Shown here one piece after another: positions 45,266-57,091 of a stretch of 64,000 nucleotides of DNA (position 1 is the first letter of the stretch; every line of letters begins with the position of its first letter). The stretch comes from Pseudomonas fluorescens (lineage in GTDB: Bacteria > Pseudomonadota > Gammaproteobacteria > Pseudomonadales > Pseudomonadaceae). The position numbers were made by a program, and so were the translations under genes. The stretch lies in NCBI RefSeq assembly GCF_002022275.1, contig NZ_MSDF01000014.1, positions 602,811 through 666,810 of the forward strand, given 5' to 3'. The notes under the pieces are model-generated. The model saw only the letters and a program-made list of their open reading frames with translations, did no database searches and was not told where the DNA came from.

Positions 45266-45361
45266 TGTGGCGAGCGGGCTTGTCCCGCGTTGGACTGCGT
45301 AGCAGTCCCATTTTTGGGGTCGCTGCGCAACCCAACGCGGGACAAGCCCGCTCGCCACAAG
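45266..45361. repeat. Inverted repeat (TTGTGGCGAGCGGGCTTG family)
   Basis: TTGTGGCGAGCGGGCTTGTC pairs with its complement at the right end; an inner GGACTGCGTAGCAGTCC hairpin lies in the centre. It sits 15 bases after the pbpC stop and faces the convergent GIDE-like gene, so it may end both transcripts. Confidence 0.85.
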
Positions 45362-45384
45362 GGTGTTGCTGTTCTATCGCGGGC

Positions 45385-46542
45385 TCACTGGGTGTCTGCC
45401 CTGTTGCTCACGCGCTTGGCAAAATGTTGATAGGCAACGCCCATCTTTCGTTGCTCAAACAGCGAGAACACCAGGGTGCCGAGCAGGATCAGCATCCACA
45501 CCAGAAACAGCTTCATGACATCCACGTGGGCGACAAACAGCAGCAGGGTCACCACGCCGCCGATGACCATGCCGAACCCCGTCCAGGCGCCCAGCACGCG
45601 GGCTACGGCGATGCGCATGCCTTTGGGCAGCAGCAGCCGGGTCGCCATGATCACCACGATCAGCGTCAGGAAAAAGCCAAACGCGGCCATGAAGGGAATC
45701 GGGAAGCCCTCTTCGCGGTACAGCCAGGCGAGCAGTTGATAAAACGGGCCCTGCCCGGCCATCTGTTGATACGTCTCGGGGCCCGGCAAATGCAATTGAG
45801 TGAAATGCTCAGGGGTCATGGCCATGATGCCGACCCCGAGCAAGTCCACCACCGCGCCATAAAAGCCACCGGCCCGCCACAATGGCGCCAGAACGCGGCG
45901 GTTTTCCACATCCTCGGTCAGCGCCACGCCGAACACGGCCTTCGGGTGCTTGCCCTGGGCGATCACCGTCTGACCCGCCCGCTCGCAGGCATCGCCGATC
46001 AGCATCACGTCCAGGTCCTGAACCAAGAGGATTTCACCTTGGCGCCGGGAGCTGCCAATCAGCTCGTATTCGTCGGGCGATTTATTGCCGAACAGGTCAA
46101 TGCCCTCGGCAACCACGCCGACCTCACCGCTGGCGTCCTGCAGCCGGAAGTCATTGCAACGCGCGTCGCTCGATATGCGGCTCCAGCTCCAATCGCCGTC
46201 TTTGTCTTTCGTCCCCTCTTCGACAATCCACACATAACCCACGCACGGCTTGCCCAGCACCGGTGAGAGCAGCGTTTTGTCGGCTATCACCTTGCCGCGC
46301 ACTTCCACCAGGCCCATGGCCAGCGAGCGTATCTGGCTGGTGGCCAGGCGCTGTTCGGTTTTATAGAAGGTGGGGCCGAAGCTGACCAGCAGGCCGATCA
46401 GGATAAACATCGGGAAAAACAGCGCGATCAGGATGTTGGGGGCGTACACCATCAAGGCGATAAAGCCAGCGAGAAACACCAGCCCCAGCAGGGTTTTCCA
46501 CTTTGGCTTTTTCACCACGACGCCCGCCTGGGTGGTTTTCAT
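45385..46542 (-). CDS. GIDE domain membrane protein (MULAN-like), unknown function
   Basis: This 385-residue protein has two N-terminal helices (WKTLLGLVFLAGFIALMVYAPNILIALFFPMFI). A soluble region follows of the GIDE/BAM type (LVEVRGKVIADKTLLSPVLGKPCVGYVWIVEEG) with a beta-rich end (VAEGIDLFGNKSPDEYELIGSSRRQGEILLVQDLDVMLIGD). Three or four more C-terminal helices complete it. In eukaryotes GIDE domains occur in the ubiquitin ligase MUL1, but there is no RING finger here, so ligase activity is not expected. It overlaps lemA by four bases, and the pair is a common bacterial unit. Confidence 0.78.
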   Translation of the reverse strand: MKTTQAGVVVKKPKWKTLLGLVFLAGFIALMVYAPNILIALFFPMFILIGLLVSFGPTFYKTEQRLATSQIRSLAMGLVEVRGKVIADKTLLSPVLGKPCVGYVWIVEEGTKDKDGDWSWSRISSDARCNDFRLQDASGEVGVVAEGIDLFGNKSPDEYELIGSSRRQGEILLVQDLDVMLIGDACERAGQTVIAQGKHPKAVFGVALTEDVENRRVLAPLWRAGGFYGAVVDLLGVGIMAMTPEHFTQLHLPGPETYQQMAGQGPFYQLLAWLYREEGFPIPFMAAFGFFLTLIVVIMATRLLLPKGMRIAVARVLGAWTGFGMVIGGVVTLLLFVAHVDVMKLFLVWMLILLGTLVFSLFEQRKMGVAYQHFAKRVSNRADTQ

Positions 46543-47120
46543 GCGCCCGGCACCTCAAGTTTCACGCCGTCATAGCGGGTTTCTTCTGCACTGACCGCCA
46601 ACAGCGGAATGCGCTGATAGCTGAGCATCCGCGCGAAGAACAGGTCCGGAAACACCGCGATGGCAATGTTGTAGAGGTTCACCGACTCGTTGAAAAACTC
46701 GCGACGGTCGGCAATGCGCTCCTCCACGGCCGAGATGGCGTGCTGCAACTCGACCATGTTCGGGCCCGAGATCAGGGTGGGATAACTCTCCGCCACCGCA
46801 ATCACCGACTTGAGCGCCGCGTTGAGCTGGTTGGACGCCTCGACCTTGTCGTTGAGGCTGCTGGCGTTCAGGTATTGAGTGCGCGCGTCACTCAGGCGCG
46901 TGAAAAGCGCGTTCTCATGGTTCATGGCGGTTTGCACCACGCGCATCAGATCAGGGATTTGATCCGCGCGTTGCTTGAGCAGTACATCGATGTTGGCGAA
47001 GGCTTTATCCACATCATTACGCCGCATCACTAGGCCGTTGTAGACGCCGACCATCCAGCCGATCAGGCCGACGACGATGATAATCACGACGATGCCGGCG
47101 ATAAGCAGTTCAATATTCAT
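46539..47120 (-). CDS. lemA: LemA family protein
   Basis: This 193-residue protein has one N-terminal helix (IAGIVVIIIVVGLIGWMVGVYNGLV), then a long helical bundle with the family motif RRNDVDKAFANIDVLLKQRADQIPDLM and ESYPTLISGPNMVELQHAISAVEERIADRREFFNESV. It is probably membrane anchored with an extracytoplasmic or cytoplasmic bundle. Its biochemical role is not settled. It is coupled to the downstream GIDE-like gene by a four-base overlap. A DnaA 9-mer lies within the gene (47005) and another just upstream of it (47144). Confidence 0.9.
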   Translation of the reverse strand: MNIELLIAGIVVIIIVVGLIGWMVGVYNGLVMRRNDVDKAFANIDVLLKQRADQIPDLMRVVQTAMNHENALFTRLSDARTQYLNASSLNDKVEASNQLNAALKSVIAVAESYPTLISGPNMVELQHAISAVEERIADRREFFNESVNLYNIAIAVFPDLFFARMLSYQRIPLLAVSAEETRYDGVKLEVPGA

Positions 47121-47220
47121 GGTGAAGGCGTCCCTGGCTGAAGTTATCCACAGGGAGGCATTCTAGGGGTAAAGCCGGGCGACGCGCCCGGCAGTAGCCC
47201 ACAGTTTCGACAGGAGGTCG

Positions 47221-48732
47221 TTAATTCAGGGCCGCCATGCGCACCACCTCATTGCGGTCCACCTTACCCAACGCGTTACGCGGAATTACATCGCTCAGCA
47301 CAATCCGCTCCGGCAATTTGAATGGCGCCAGTCGCGTACGCAGCCAATCGAGAATCTCATTTGCCGAAGTACCGGCGGCATCGGGCGCCAGCCTGACCAG
47401 CACCACCACGCGCTGCCCGGCTTCGCAATCCGGTGCGCCGGCTACGGCGGCATCGGCGACGGCCGGGTGCAGGATCAGTTGGTTTTCCACTTCCACCGGG
47501 GAGATTTTGTCGGTAAAGCGCACGATCTGGTCCTTGCAGCGCCCAATGAATCGATACTCGCCATCGGGTTGCTGCACCATCAGGTCGCCGGAGGAAAACC
47601 AGCCGTCACGGCTATGGCTGATGATGTCGCCGGGGCCGGTCCAGTAGCCGAGGCTGAGGTTGGGGCCGCACATCTGCAATTCGCCGACTTCGCCTGGCGT
47701 GACTTCCACGCCGTGGGTATCCACCAGTCGCGCGCGACCGGGGACGGCGGTCAGGGTGTCCCAGGCAGAACCAAACGCCATGCTGCCCAGGCATTCCGTC
47801 AGGCCATAGGTGTTGTTCAAGTGGAGCTCGAAGGCGCTTTGGAAGGTTTCGGCAATGGCTGGCCGACAGGCGTCCCCGCCGACGCCGCAGACGCGCAGCG
47901 AGCTGAGGTCACGCGGGCGTTTGCGTTGGGCGTCCACCAGCGGTTGGCAGATAAACGGCGCGACAAACAGCATGGTGCCGCCTTCGCTCTCGATGGCGTC
48001 GAGGAGCTTGTCGGCATCGAAGCGGCTGAACATGACCTCCTGACAACCACGAATGACCGTCGCCATCAGCACGAAGGTGCCGGAGACATGCGCCACCGGC
48101 GTGCTGCCAATCGTGCAGGCGTCAGAATCCAGCTTCCACGCACTGAGTGCGCCGGCAACGTGGGAAATGGCGCGCTGGTTGTAGGCCACCAGCTTGGGCA
48201 TGCCGGTGGTGCCGGAGGTCGCCAGCAGCAGGCAGGTTGAATCGATGTCCACGGGGACTACGGCAGTGTGGCGGCTGCCATCGCCCAGCAGTGCTTCCCA
48301 ATTTGCACTGGTAAACCTGCGCGTACGTTCGAGGACGTCGCTGTCCATCTGCGAGACCACGGGCTGCAAATCTGCTTCGTGGATAAACAATTTGGGGCGC
48401 AGCCAACCCAGGAACTCATCCAGTTCACGGGCCGTGAATTCCGTCTTGAGCGGCACCATGATCGCCCCGCTCATCATCGCGGCGAACAGGAACACCGCGT
48501 ACAGCGGCGACGTGCGCACCAGCATGACGATGCGATCACCCGGTTCGACGCCTGCGTGCTTGAGCCCATTGCTCAGGCGCACCACTTCACTGGCCAGGCG
48601 GTGATAGGACCAGACGTCACCGTCAGCGATCAGCGCAATGGCGTTGGGCCGTTCGTCAGCGTGATGAAACAGCGCGTGCAGCGGCGTTTGCGAGGGGGAC
48701 GGGGCTTCAGCAGGTTCGAAACAGGTCAGCAT
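47221..48732 (-). CDS. Class I adenylate-forming enzyme (acyl-CoA/acid ligase family)
   Basis: This 503-residue enzyme activates a carboxylic acid with ATP. Motifs are LLATSGTTGMPKLVAYN (P-loop, about 175-191), NTYGLTECLG, GWFSSGDL and RNALGKVDRNEV with the catalytic Lys near the end. The acid is unknown. The start is ATG 48732 (MLTCFEPAEAP); the frame is open 17 codons upstream. It lies beside an ene-reductase remnant and a LysR regulator, so it may be the surviving part of a small catabolic or secondary-metabolite locus. No carrier protein or CoA partner gene is visible nearby. Confidence 0.85.
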   Translation of the reverse strand: MLTCFEPAEAPSPSQTPLHALFHHADERPNAIALIADGDVWSYHRLASEVVRLSNGLKHAGVEPGDRIVMLVRTSPLYAVFLFAAMMSGAIMVPLKTEFTARELDEFLGWLRPKLFIHEADLQPVVSQMDSDVLERTRRFTSANWEALLGDGSRHTAVVPVDIDSTCLLLATSGTTGMPKLVAYNQRAISHVAGALSAWKLDSDACTIGSTPVAHVSGTFVLMATVIRGCQEVMFSRFDADKLLDAIESEGGTMLFVAPFICQPLVDAQRKRPRDLSSLRVCGVGGDACRPAIAETFQSAFELHLNNTYGLTECLGSMAFGSAWDTLTAVPGRARLVDTHGVEVTPGEVGELQMCGPNLSLGYWTGPGDIISHSRDGWFSSGDLMVQQPDGEYRFIGRCKDQIVRFTDKISPVEVENQLILHPAVADAAVAGAPDCEAGQRVVVLVRLAPDAAGTSANEILDWLRTRLAPFKLPERIVLSDVIPRNALGKVDRNEVVRMAALN

Positions 48733-48824
48733 GATCGTCTTCCAGGGGGCTAGAACTACCCGCGCAGTTGCGCGCTGTCCCAAGGGAACACCTGGAAGGG
48801 CCGATTTATTTCGTGAAGCTTCGG

Positions 48825-49031
<207 letters not shown>

Positions 49032-49087
49032 TCATGACGGTTATTCCGTAAAGGAATATTTTGGTGCTTTGAGGAACAGGACTGGGT

Positions 49088-49981
49088 CTACCGAGATGCC
49101 TCCACCATCCGCGACTCGACGAACGTCACAAAAGCCCGCGCTTTGGCGCTGGCTTGGCGGCCGGTCGGGAACACCGCCCACAGGTCGATGGGTGGCAAGG
49201 TCCAGTCTTCGAGGGCGGCTTGCACGGTTCCAGCCTTTAATTCGGGTGCGAACATCCACTCCGAAGAGATGGTCAGGCCCAGGCCCGCCAGCACCGCTTC
49301 GCGAATCCCTTCGGCAGCGCTGATGCGCAGCCGCCCGCGAAGGGTCACGTTGGTTTTTACCGACTCTTGCTGGAATGCCCACACCGCGCCGCCGCCTCGT
49401 TGGTCATAGACGACGGCCTGGTGAGCATTCAGGTCGGCAGGTGTCTGCGGTTTGCCAGCCGTTTCGAAATAGGCCGGCGTGCCGAGCACGAGGCGACGGC
49501 CTTGAGCGATTTTTCTGGCGGTTAAACCGGAGTCGACCAAGTCGCCCATCCTGAGGGCCACGTCGATGCCCGCTTCGATCAAGTCGACATTGCGATCATC
49601 GAGCACCACCTCGACATCCAGCGACGGGTGTTGCGCCAGAAACTGCCCCAGATGAGGCACGATGTGCAGCCTCGCAAAGGTCACGGCAGCGCAAATCCGC
49701 AAACGGCCGGACAGCGTCGCCCCGGCCCCGCGAGCAGCCATGTCTGCCTCATCGGCCTCCTGGATCGAACGCTTGGCGTGTTCGTAAAAATTTTGCCCCG
49801 CCTCCGTGGGCGTCAGGCCGTGCGTGGAGCGCAGGAGCAGCCGAACGCCCAGCCGCTCTTCGAGCTGGGCGATGGATTTTGAAATCGCTGGCTGACCCAC
49901 GTGAAGCTGTCGTGCTGCGCCGGAAAACGAACCGGTTTCGATGACGCGCACCAAGGCTTCCATGGCAGCCAGTCGATTCAT
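49088..49981 (-). CDS. LysR family transcriptional regulator
   Basis: This 297-residue regulator has the winged-helix HTH in residues 1-60 (MEALVRVIETGSFSGAARQLHVGQPAISKSIAQLEERLGVRLLLR) and a substrate-binding-type effector domain from about 90 (SGRLRICAAVTFARLHIVPHLGQFL). It lies upstream of the ene-reductase remnant on the same strand and six bases before the glmS stop. Its target may have been the lost reductase gene, in which case it could be an orphan now. Confidence 0.9.
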   Translation of the reverse strand: MNRLAAMEALVRVIETGSFSGAARQLHVGQPAISKSIAQLEERLGVRLLLRSTHGLTPTEAGQNFYEHAKRSIQEADEADMAARGAGATLSGRLRICAAVTFARLHIVPHLGQFLAQHPSLDVEVVLDDRNVDLIEAGIDVALRMGDLVDSGLTARKIAQGRRLVLGTPAYFETAGKPQTPADLNAHQAVVYDQRGGGAVWAFQQESVKTNVTLRGRLRISAAEGIREAVLAGLGLTISSEWMFAPELKAGTVQAALEDWTLPPIDLWAVFPTGRQASAKARAFVTFVESRMVEASR

Positions 49982-49987
49982 CGCGCT

Positions 49988-51820
49988 TTACTCAACCGTC
50001 ACCGATTTGGCGAGGTTGCGCGGTTGGTCAACGTCAGTGCCCTTGAGCACGGCAACGTAGTACGACAGCAACTGCAGCGGGATGGTGTAGAGGATCGGCG
50101 ACAGGGTGTCATGGATGTGCGGCATGTTGATGACGTGGGTGCCTTCGGCATTGGTCATGCCGGCTTTCTCGTCGGCAAACACGATCAATTGGCCGCCACG
50201 CGCGCGCACTTCCTGCAGGTTGGATTTGAGCTTCTCCAGCAGTTCGTTGTTGGGCGCAACGGTGACCACCGGCATGTCGTCATCCACCAAGGCCAATGGG
50301 CCGTGCTTCAACTCACCCGCCGGGTAGGCTTCGGCGTGGATGTAGGAGATTTCCTTGAGCTTGAGCGAGCCTTCCATCGCCACCGGGTACTGCGCACCAC
50401 GGCCGAGGAACAAGGTGTGGTTCTTGTCGGCGAACAGTTCGGCGACTTTTTCCACGGTGCTGTCCATGGCCAGGGCTTCGCCGAGGCGCGTCGGCAGGCG
50501 GCGCAGTTCTTCGACCAGGGTGGCTTCAACGCCTTCGGCGAGGGTGCCGCGAACCTGGCCCAGCGACAGAGTCAGCAGCAGCAGGCCGACCAGTTGGGTG
50601 GTGAAGGCTTTGGTGGACGCTACACCGATTTCGCGACCGGCCTGGGTCAGCAGGGTCAGGTCGGATTCACGCACCAGCGAGCTGATGCTGACGTTGCAGA
50701 TCGCCAGGCTGCCCAGGAAACCCAGCTCCTTGGCGTTGCGCAAGGCGGCCAGGGTGTCGGCGGTTTCGCCGGACTGGGAAATAGTCACGAACAGGGTGTC
50801 GGGCTGCACCACCACCTTGCGGTAGCGGAATTCGCTGGCGACTTCGACCTGGCACGGGATGCCGGCCAGTTCTTCGAGCCAGTAACGGGCAACCATACCG
50901 GCGTGGTAGCTGGTGCCGCACGCGACGATCTGCACGTTACGCACTTTGGCGAACAGCTCGGCGGCTTGAGGGCCGAACGCGTTGACCAGCACCTGGTTCT
51001 GGCTCAGGCGGCCTTCCAGCGTGCGTTGCACCACGGACGGCTGTTCGTGAATTTCCTTGAGCATGAAGTGGCGGAACTCGCCTTTGTCGGCGGCTTCGGC
51101 ACCGTCGCGGTACTGCACGGCTTCGCGCTCGACGGAATTGCCGTTGACGTCCCAGATTTGCACGCTTTCACGACGGATGTCGGCAATATCGCCTTCTTCC
51201 AGGTACATGAAGCGGTCGGTCACCTGACGCAGGGCCAGTTGGTCGGAGGCGAGGAAGTTCTCGCCCAGGCCCAGGCCAATCACCAGCGGGCTGCCACTGC
51301 GGGCGGCAACCACACGGTCAGGCTGGCTGGCGCTGACCACGGCCAGGCCGTAGGCGCCGTGCAGTTCCTTGACGGTGGCCTTGAGGGCGACGGTCAGGTC
51401 GCCCAGATCCTTGAGCTTGTGGTTCAGCAGGTGCGCGATGACTTCGGTGTCGGTGTCCGAGGTGAACACATAACCCAGGCCCTTGAGCTGTTCGCGCAGC
51501 ACTTCGTGGTTTTCGATGATGCCGTTATGCACCACTGCCAGGTCACCGGAGAAGTGCGGGTGGGCATTGCGCTCGCAGGGCGCGCCGTGGGTGGCCCAGC
51601 GGGTGTGGGCGATGCCGAGGCGGCCGACCAGTGGCTCACCGGCCAGGGCTTGCTCCAATTCGCTGACCTTGCCCGGGCGACGCACGCGCTCAAGCTTGCC
51701 CGCGTTGGAGAAAACCGCCACACCGGCGCTGTCATAGCCACGGTATTCGAGGCGCTTGAGGCCTTCGAGCAAGATGGCTGTTACGTTACGTTCAGCGACT
51801 GCGCCAACAATTCCGCACAT
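49988..51820 (-). CDS. glmS: Glucosamine-6-phosphate synthase GlmS
   Basis: This 610-residue enzyme makes glucosamine 6-phosphate from fructose 6-phosphate and glutamine, the first step to UDP-GlcNAc. The glutaminase domain begins [12 protein letters not shown] with the catalytic Cys as residue 2 and RWATHGAP. Two SIS sugar-isomerase domains follow ([27 protein letters not shown]), ending [15 protein letters not shown]. It follows glmR by ten bases on the same strand and is expected to be co-transcribed. The region after the glmS stop in Pseudomonas is a known Tn7 attachment site; I saw no Tn7 insertion. Confidence 0.97.
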   Translation of the reverse strand: MCGIVGAVAERNVTAILLEGLKRLEYRGYDSAGVAVFSNAGKLERVRRPGKVSELEQALAGEPLVGRLGIAHTRWATHGAPCERNAHPHFSGDLAVVHNGIIENHEVLREQLKGLGYVFTSDTDTEVIAHLLNHKLKDLGDLTVALKATVKELHGAYGLAVVSASQPDRVVAARSGSPLVIGLGLGENFLASDQLALRQVTDRFMYLEEGDIADIRRESVQIWDVNGNSVEREAVQYRDGAEAADKGEFRHFMLKEIHEQPSVVQRTLEGRLSQNQVLVNAFGPQAAELFAKVRNVQIVACGTSYHAGMVARYWLEELAGIPCQVEVASEFRYRKVVVQPDTLFVTISQSGETADTLAALRNAKELGFLGSLAICNVSISSLVRESDLTLLTQAGREIGVASTKAFTTQLVGLLLLTLSLGQVRGTLAEGVEATLVEELRRLPTRLGEALAMDSTVEKVAELFADKNHTLFLGRGAQYPVAMEGSLKLKEISYIHAEAYPAGELKHGPLALVDDDMPVVTVAPNNELLEKLKSNLQEVRARGGQLIVFADEKAGMTNAEGTHVINMPHIHDTLSPILYTIPLQLLSYYVAVLKGTDVDQPRNLAKSVTVE

Positions 51821-51830
51821 GGTGTTTCTC

Positions 51831-52598
51831 CTAGATGATTGCCGCGCATATCAGCGTAATGCCGCGGGCTTGGATCTGGTCGCGGGCCTCAAGCGGCAGG
51901 CGATCATCGGTGATTAGGGTATGGACGCTGCTCCAGGGCAGTTCCAGGTTGGGAATCTTGCGGCCGATCTTGTCGGATTCGACCATCACCACCACTTCAC
52001 GAGCGACGTCGGCCATCACACGGCTCAGGCCCAGCAATTCGTTGAAGGTGGTGGTACCGCGCTGCAGATCGATGCCGTCGGCGCCGATAAACAGTTGATC
52101 AAAGTCATAGGAGCGCAGCACCTGTTCGGCGACCTGACCCTGGAACGAGTCCGAGTGCGGGTCCCAGGTGCCGCCGGTCATCAACAACACCGGCTCGTGT
52201 TCCAGTTCGCTCAGGGCGCTGGCTACGTGCAGAGAGTTGGTCATCACCACCAAGCCGGGCTGGTGGCCCAGCTCGGGAATCATGGCGGCGGTGGTGCTGC
52301 CGCTGTCGATGATGATGCGAGCGTGTTCGCGCAAACGCATCACGGCCGCACGGGCGATGGCGCGCTTGTAGACCGAGATGGGTTGAGCGGCGTCGCCCAC
52401 CAGTTCCTGAGGCATGGTGATTGCGCCACCGTAGCGACGCAGCAACAGGCCGTTGCTTTCGAGGGCAGCCAAATCCTTGCGAATGGTCACTTCCGAGGTT
52501 TCGAAACGCTTGGCCAATTCGTCCACGCTGACTTCGCCCTGTTCATTGAGCAAGGTCAGAATGTTGTGGCGCCGTTGGGGTGTATTTCGTTTCGACAT
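51831..52598 (-). CDS. glmR: DeoR family regulator of glmS (GlmR)
   Basis: This 255-residue regulator has a DeoR-type HTH ([52 protein letters not shown]) and a sugar-phosphate sensor domain ([33 protein letters not shown]). In Pseudomonas the gene upstream of glmS is glmR. It probably senses an amino-sugar phosphate and adjusts glmS. The start is ATG at 52598 ([12 protein letters not shown]); the open frame to 52637 is not used. Confidence 0.92.
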   Translation of the reverse strand: MSKRNTPQRRHNILTLLNEQGEVSVDELAKRFETSEVTIRKDLAALESNGLLLRRYGGAITMPQELVGDAAQPISVYKRAIARAAVMRLREHARIIIDSGSTTAAMIPELGHQPGLVVMTNSLHVASALSELEHEPVLLMTGGTWDPHSDSFQGQVAEQVLRSYDFDQLFIGADGIDLQRGTTTFNELLGLSRVMADVAREVVVMVESDKIGRKIPNLELPWSSVHTLITDDRLPLEARDQIQARGITLICAAII

Positions 52599-52701
52599 GG
52601 TGACGATAAGTTTCGTTTCGAAAGATAACGAAGGCAATCAAAACCTATTGGTGAAAGATCGTCAAGTAGGGAGAACAATTTTTTGTTTGTCACCAACCCA
52701 A

Positions 52702-52791
52702 TGTGGGAGCTGGCTTGCCTGCGATAGCGGAGTGTCAGGCGACATCAATGCAGAATGTCAGACCGCTATCGCAGGCAAGCCAGCTCCCACA
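52702..52791. repeat. REP doublet (GTGGGAGCTGGCTTGC family)
   Basis: TGTGGGAGCTGGCTTGCCTG and its complement form the ends, as in the 35051 and 35718 copies, but the centre differs. It lies between the glmU stop and the glmR start, in a 227-base gap that also holds the glmR promoter. Confidence 0.88.
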
Positions 52792-52825
52792 GGAGGTAGG
52801 GTCAGCCAGCTGGATTGTGGATAAC

Positions 52826-54193
52826 TCAGGTTTTTTTGATTTTTACCGGGCGTTTCCAGCCGTCGATGTTGCGCTGGCGGGCACGGGCGACGGCCAGTTG
52901 GGACTTATCCACATCCTGGTTGATGGTGGAGCCGGCAGCGGTGTTCGAGCCATCGCCGATGGTCACCGGTGCGATCAGCGAGTTATTGGAGCCGATGAAC
53001 ACGTCTTCACCAATGGTCGTCTGATATTTGTTCGCACCGTCGTAGTTGCAGGTGATCGCACCGGCGCCGATGTTGCTGCGCGCGCCGATGACGGCATCGC
53101 CCAAGTAGGCCAAATGGCCTGCCTTCGCGTCATCACCCATCACCGCGTTTTTCAGCTCAACGAAGTTACCCACATGAGCCCTCGCCCCCAGCACGCTGCC
53201 AGGACGCAGACGCGCAAACGGACCCGCATCGCTGCCCTCGCCCATCACCGCACCGTCGATATGGCTGTTGGCTTTAACCACCACGCCTTTGCGCAAGGTG
53301 CTGTCCTTGATCACGCAATTCGGGCCAATCACCACGTCGTCTTCGATGATCACGCGGCCTTCGAGGATCACGTTGATGTCGATCAGCACGTCGCGGCCCA
53401 CGGTGACTTCGCCGCGCACGTCAAAGCGCGCCGGATCGCGCAGGGTCACGCCTTGTGCCATCAGGCGGCGGCCTTCGCGCAACTGGTAGTGACGCTCCAG
53501 TTCGGCGAGTTGCTTGCGATCGTTGGCGCCCTGCACTTCCATCGGGTCGTGAGGTTGTTCGGTCGCGACCAGCAAGCCATCACTCACGGCCATCTCGATG
53601 ACGTCGGTGAGGTAGTACTCGCCCTGGGCGTTGTTGTTGGACAGGCGGCTCATCCAGTCAGCCAGCTTATTGGCTGGGACCGCCATGATCCCGGTGTTGC
53701 CCTCGGTGATCGCACGTTGGGCATCGCTGGCGTCCTTATGCTCTACGATGGCGGCGACCCTGCCGTCGGCATTGCGCACGATGCGGCCATAGCCGGTGGG
53801 GTCATCCAGCTCTACGGTGAGCAGGCCCATCTGACCCGGCACGACGTGCTGGAGCAGGCGTTGCAGGGTTTCCACTTCAATCAGCGGCACGTCGCCGTAC
53901 AGGATCAGTACGGTGTCGGCATTGATGAAGGGCACGGCTTGCGCAGTGGCGTGGCCAGTGCCGAGTTGTTTGTCCTGCAAAACAAAATTCAGGTCATCTG
54001 CGGCCAGACGCTCACGGACGGCATCGGCACCATGGCCGATCACTACGTGAATCCGCTGGGGGTCGAGTTGCCGGGCGCTGTGGATAACATGACCGAGCAT
54101 GGAGTTGCCGGCCACCGGGTGCAGCACCTTGGGCAAGGCTGAACGCATGCGAGTGCCTTGACCTGCGGCGAGAATGACGATTTCGAGAGACAT
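52826..54193 (-). CDS. glmU: UDP-N-acetylglucosamine pyrophosphorylase/acetyltransferase GlmU
   Basis: This 455-residue two-domain enzyme makes UDP-GlcNAc. The pyrophosphorylase domain begins [29 protein letters not shown], with LYGDVPLI and [14 protein letters not shown]. The acetyltransferase half is a left-handed beta helix from about 250 ([17 protein letters not shown]), with [18 protein letters not shown] and the acetyl-CoA region [20 protein letters not shown]. It lies between the atp operon terminator and glmR, and works with GlmS in cell-wall precursor synthesis. Confidence 0.97.
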   Translation of the reverse strand: MSLEIVILAAGQGTRMRSALPKVLHPVAGNSMLGHVIHSARQLDPQRIHVVIGHGADAVRERLAADDLNFVLQDKQLGTGHATAQAVPFINADTVLILYGDVPLIEVETLQRLLQHVVPGQMGLLTVELDDPTGYGRIVRNADGRVAAIVEHKDASDAQRAITEGNTGIMAVPANKLADWMSRLSNNNAQGEYYLTDVIEMAVSDGLLVATEQPHDPMEVQGANDRKQLAELERHYQLREGRRLMAQGVTLRDPARFDVRGEVTVGRDVLIDINVILEGRVIIEDDVVIGPNCVIKDSTLRKGVVVKANSHIDGAVMGEGSDAGPFARLRPGSVLGARAHVGNFVELKNAVMGDDAKAGHLAYLGDAVIGARSNIGAGAITCNYDGANKYQTTIGEDVFIGSNNSLIAPVTIGDGSNTAAGSTINQDVDKSQLAVARARQRNIDGWKRPVKIKKT

Positions 54194-54254
54194 GAATGGC
54201 TACCAATCCTGGGCGGTCCGACTTCAGACCAAAGAAGTGTTTTGCAAAAAAGAA

Positions 54255-54285
54255 AAAGGGTAGCCGAGGCTACCCTTTTTAATCA
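54255..54285. terminator. Terminator of the atp operon
   Basis: AAAAAGGGTAGCC and GGCTACCCTTTTT form a perfect stem with a short loop and A/T tails on both sides, so it works in either direction. It lies 31 bases after the atpC stop on the minus strand. Confidence 0.9.
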
Positions 54286-54315
54286 ATCGCGCATGAAACA
54301 AGACGGCGTGGCCGC

Positions 54316-54732
54316 TTACTTCTTGCGGATCTGCTGGAGCGTGCGCAGCTGGGCTGCAGCCTCGGCCAGACGTACAGCAGCAGCGCTGTAGTCGAAGTCC
54401 GCGCCCTTTTCGTTCAGGGCCTTCTCGGCAGCCTTGACGGCTTCCTGAGCGGAGGCTTCATCCAGGTCGCCAGCACGTTGCACGGTGTCGGCAAGTACCT
54501 TGACCATGTTCGGCTGAACCTCGAGGAAACCACCAGAGATGTAAAACACCTCCTTTTCCCCGCCTTGCTTGGTCAGAGTGATCGGACCTGGCTTCAAGCT
54601 GGTGATCAGCGGTGCGTGGCCCATGGCAATACCAAGGTCACCCAGTTCGCCGTGTGCAATCACCATTTCTACCAGACCGGAGAAGATTTCCCCTTCCGCG
54701 CTGACGATATCGCAATGGACTGTCATAGCCAT
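54316..54732 (-). CDS. atpC: ATP synthase epsilon subunit
   Basis: This 138-residue F1 subunit is a beta barrel ([46 protein letters not shown]) followed by a two-helix hairpin at about 90-138 ([22 protein letters not shown]). It links rotor and catalytic head and can inhibit ATP hydrolysis. It is the last gene of the nine-gene operon, with a GC-rich hairpin in the gap to atpD. Confidence 0.96.
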   Translation of the reverse strand: MAMTVHCDIVSAEGEIFSGLVEMVIAHGELGDLGIAMGHAPLITSLKPGPITLTKQGGEKEVFYISGGFLEVQPNMVKVLADTVQRAGDLDEASAQEAVKAAEKALNEKGADFDYSAAAVRLAEAAAQLRTLQQIRKK

Positions 54733-54753
54733 CTGATTGCCTCAACCTGATGA

Positions 54754-54771
54754 GCGCCCGTTGCCGGGCGC
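54754..54771 (-). other. Intercistronic hairpin between atpD and atpC
   Basis: GCGCCCG-TTGC-CGGGCGC on the plus strand gives, in the transcript, a seven-pair stem with a GCAA tetraloop. It lies a few bases after the atpD stop. Confidence 0.7.
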
Positions 54772-54776
54772 CGGGA

Positions 54777-56180
<1,404 letters not shown>

Positions 56181-57041
56181 TTAAACCGCGGCAGCGCCGC
56201 CGACGATTTCCGAGATCTCTTGGGTGATCGCAGCCTGACGCGCCTTGTTGTAGATCAGCTGCAAATCGCTGATCAGATCACCGGCGTTATCGGTAGCGTT
56301 TTTCATCGCGATCATCCGCGCCGCTTGTTCAGCTGCGTTGTTCTCGACCACCGCCTGGTACACCTGCGACTCCACGTAGCGCACCATCAAGCCGTCAAGC
56401 AGCTCTTTGGCGTCTGGTTCGTAGAGGTAGTCCCAGTGGTGCTTGAGTTCCTGATCCGGAGTCGCCACCAGTGGAATCAATTGCTCCACGGTTGGCTGCT
56501 GGGTCATGGTGTTGATGAACTTGTTGGATACCACGGACAGGCGGTCAATCCGGCCTTCCAGGTACGCATCCAGCATCACCTTCACACTGCCGATCAAATC
56601 ATTGATCGACGGCTCTTCACCCAGGTGGCTGATAGCTGCTACGACGTTACCGCCGAAGTTACGGAAAAAGGCCGCACCCTTGCTACCAACAACACACAGA
56701 TCGATCTCGACGCCCTTTTCGCGGTTTACCGCCATGTCCTTGACCAGGGCCTTGAACAGGTTGGTATTCAAACCACCGCACAAACCACGGTCACTGCTCA
56801 CTACCACATAACCTACACGCTTAACTTCGCGCTCGATCATGAACGGGTGGCGGTATTCCGGGTTGGCGTTGGCCAAATGCCCAATTACCTGGCGGATACG
56901 CTCCGCATAAGGACGGCTAGCAGCCATGCGCATTTGTGCCTTGCGCATTTTGCTGACCGCCACTTTTTCCATGGCGCTGGTAATCTTTTGCGTGCTTTTG
57001 ATGCTCGCAATCTTACTGCGAATCTCTTTTGCGCCTGCCAT
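56181..57041 (-). CDS. atpG: ATP synthase gamma subunit
   Basis: This 286-residue rotor shaft of F1 has the N-terminal helix [36 protein letters not shown] and the C-terminal helix [42 protein letters not shown] Rossmann-like middle has [16 protein letters not shown]. It is the expected length and lies 50 bases after atpA, with a strong hairpin in that gap. Confidence 0.97.
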   Translation of the reverse strand: MAGAKEIRSKIASIKSTQKITSAMEKVAVSKMRKAQMRMAASRPYAERIRQVIGHLANANPEYRHPFMIEREVKRVGYVVVSSDRGLCGGLNTNLFKALVKDMAVNREKGVEIDLCVVGSKGAAFFRNFGGNVVAAISHLGEEPSINDLIGSVKVMLDAYLEGRIDRLSVVSNKFINTMTQQPTVEQLIPLVATPDQELKHHWDYLYEPDAKELLDGLMVRYVESQVYQAVVENNAAEQAARMIAMKNATDNAGDLISDLQLIYNKARQAAITQEISEIVGGAAAV

Positions 57042-57062
57042 GTAACACCTATCAGGTTAGCA

Positions 57063-57086
57063 AGCGGGAGCCTTGCGGCTCCCGCT
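57063..57086 (-). other. Intercistronic hairpin between atpA and atpG
   Basis: AGCGGGAGCC-TTGC-GGCTCCCGCT is a perfect ten-pair stem with a GCAA tetraloop in the transcript and no T-run after it. It may shape stability or translation of the operon mRNA and not end it. Confidence 0.75.
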
Positions 57087-57091
57087 GCGGC

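Noticed and set aside
49901..51838. Antisense open frame of 645 codons over glmS
   Set aside because: It is a shadow of glmS; no supporting motif or ribosome site was seen.
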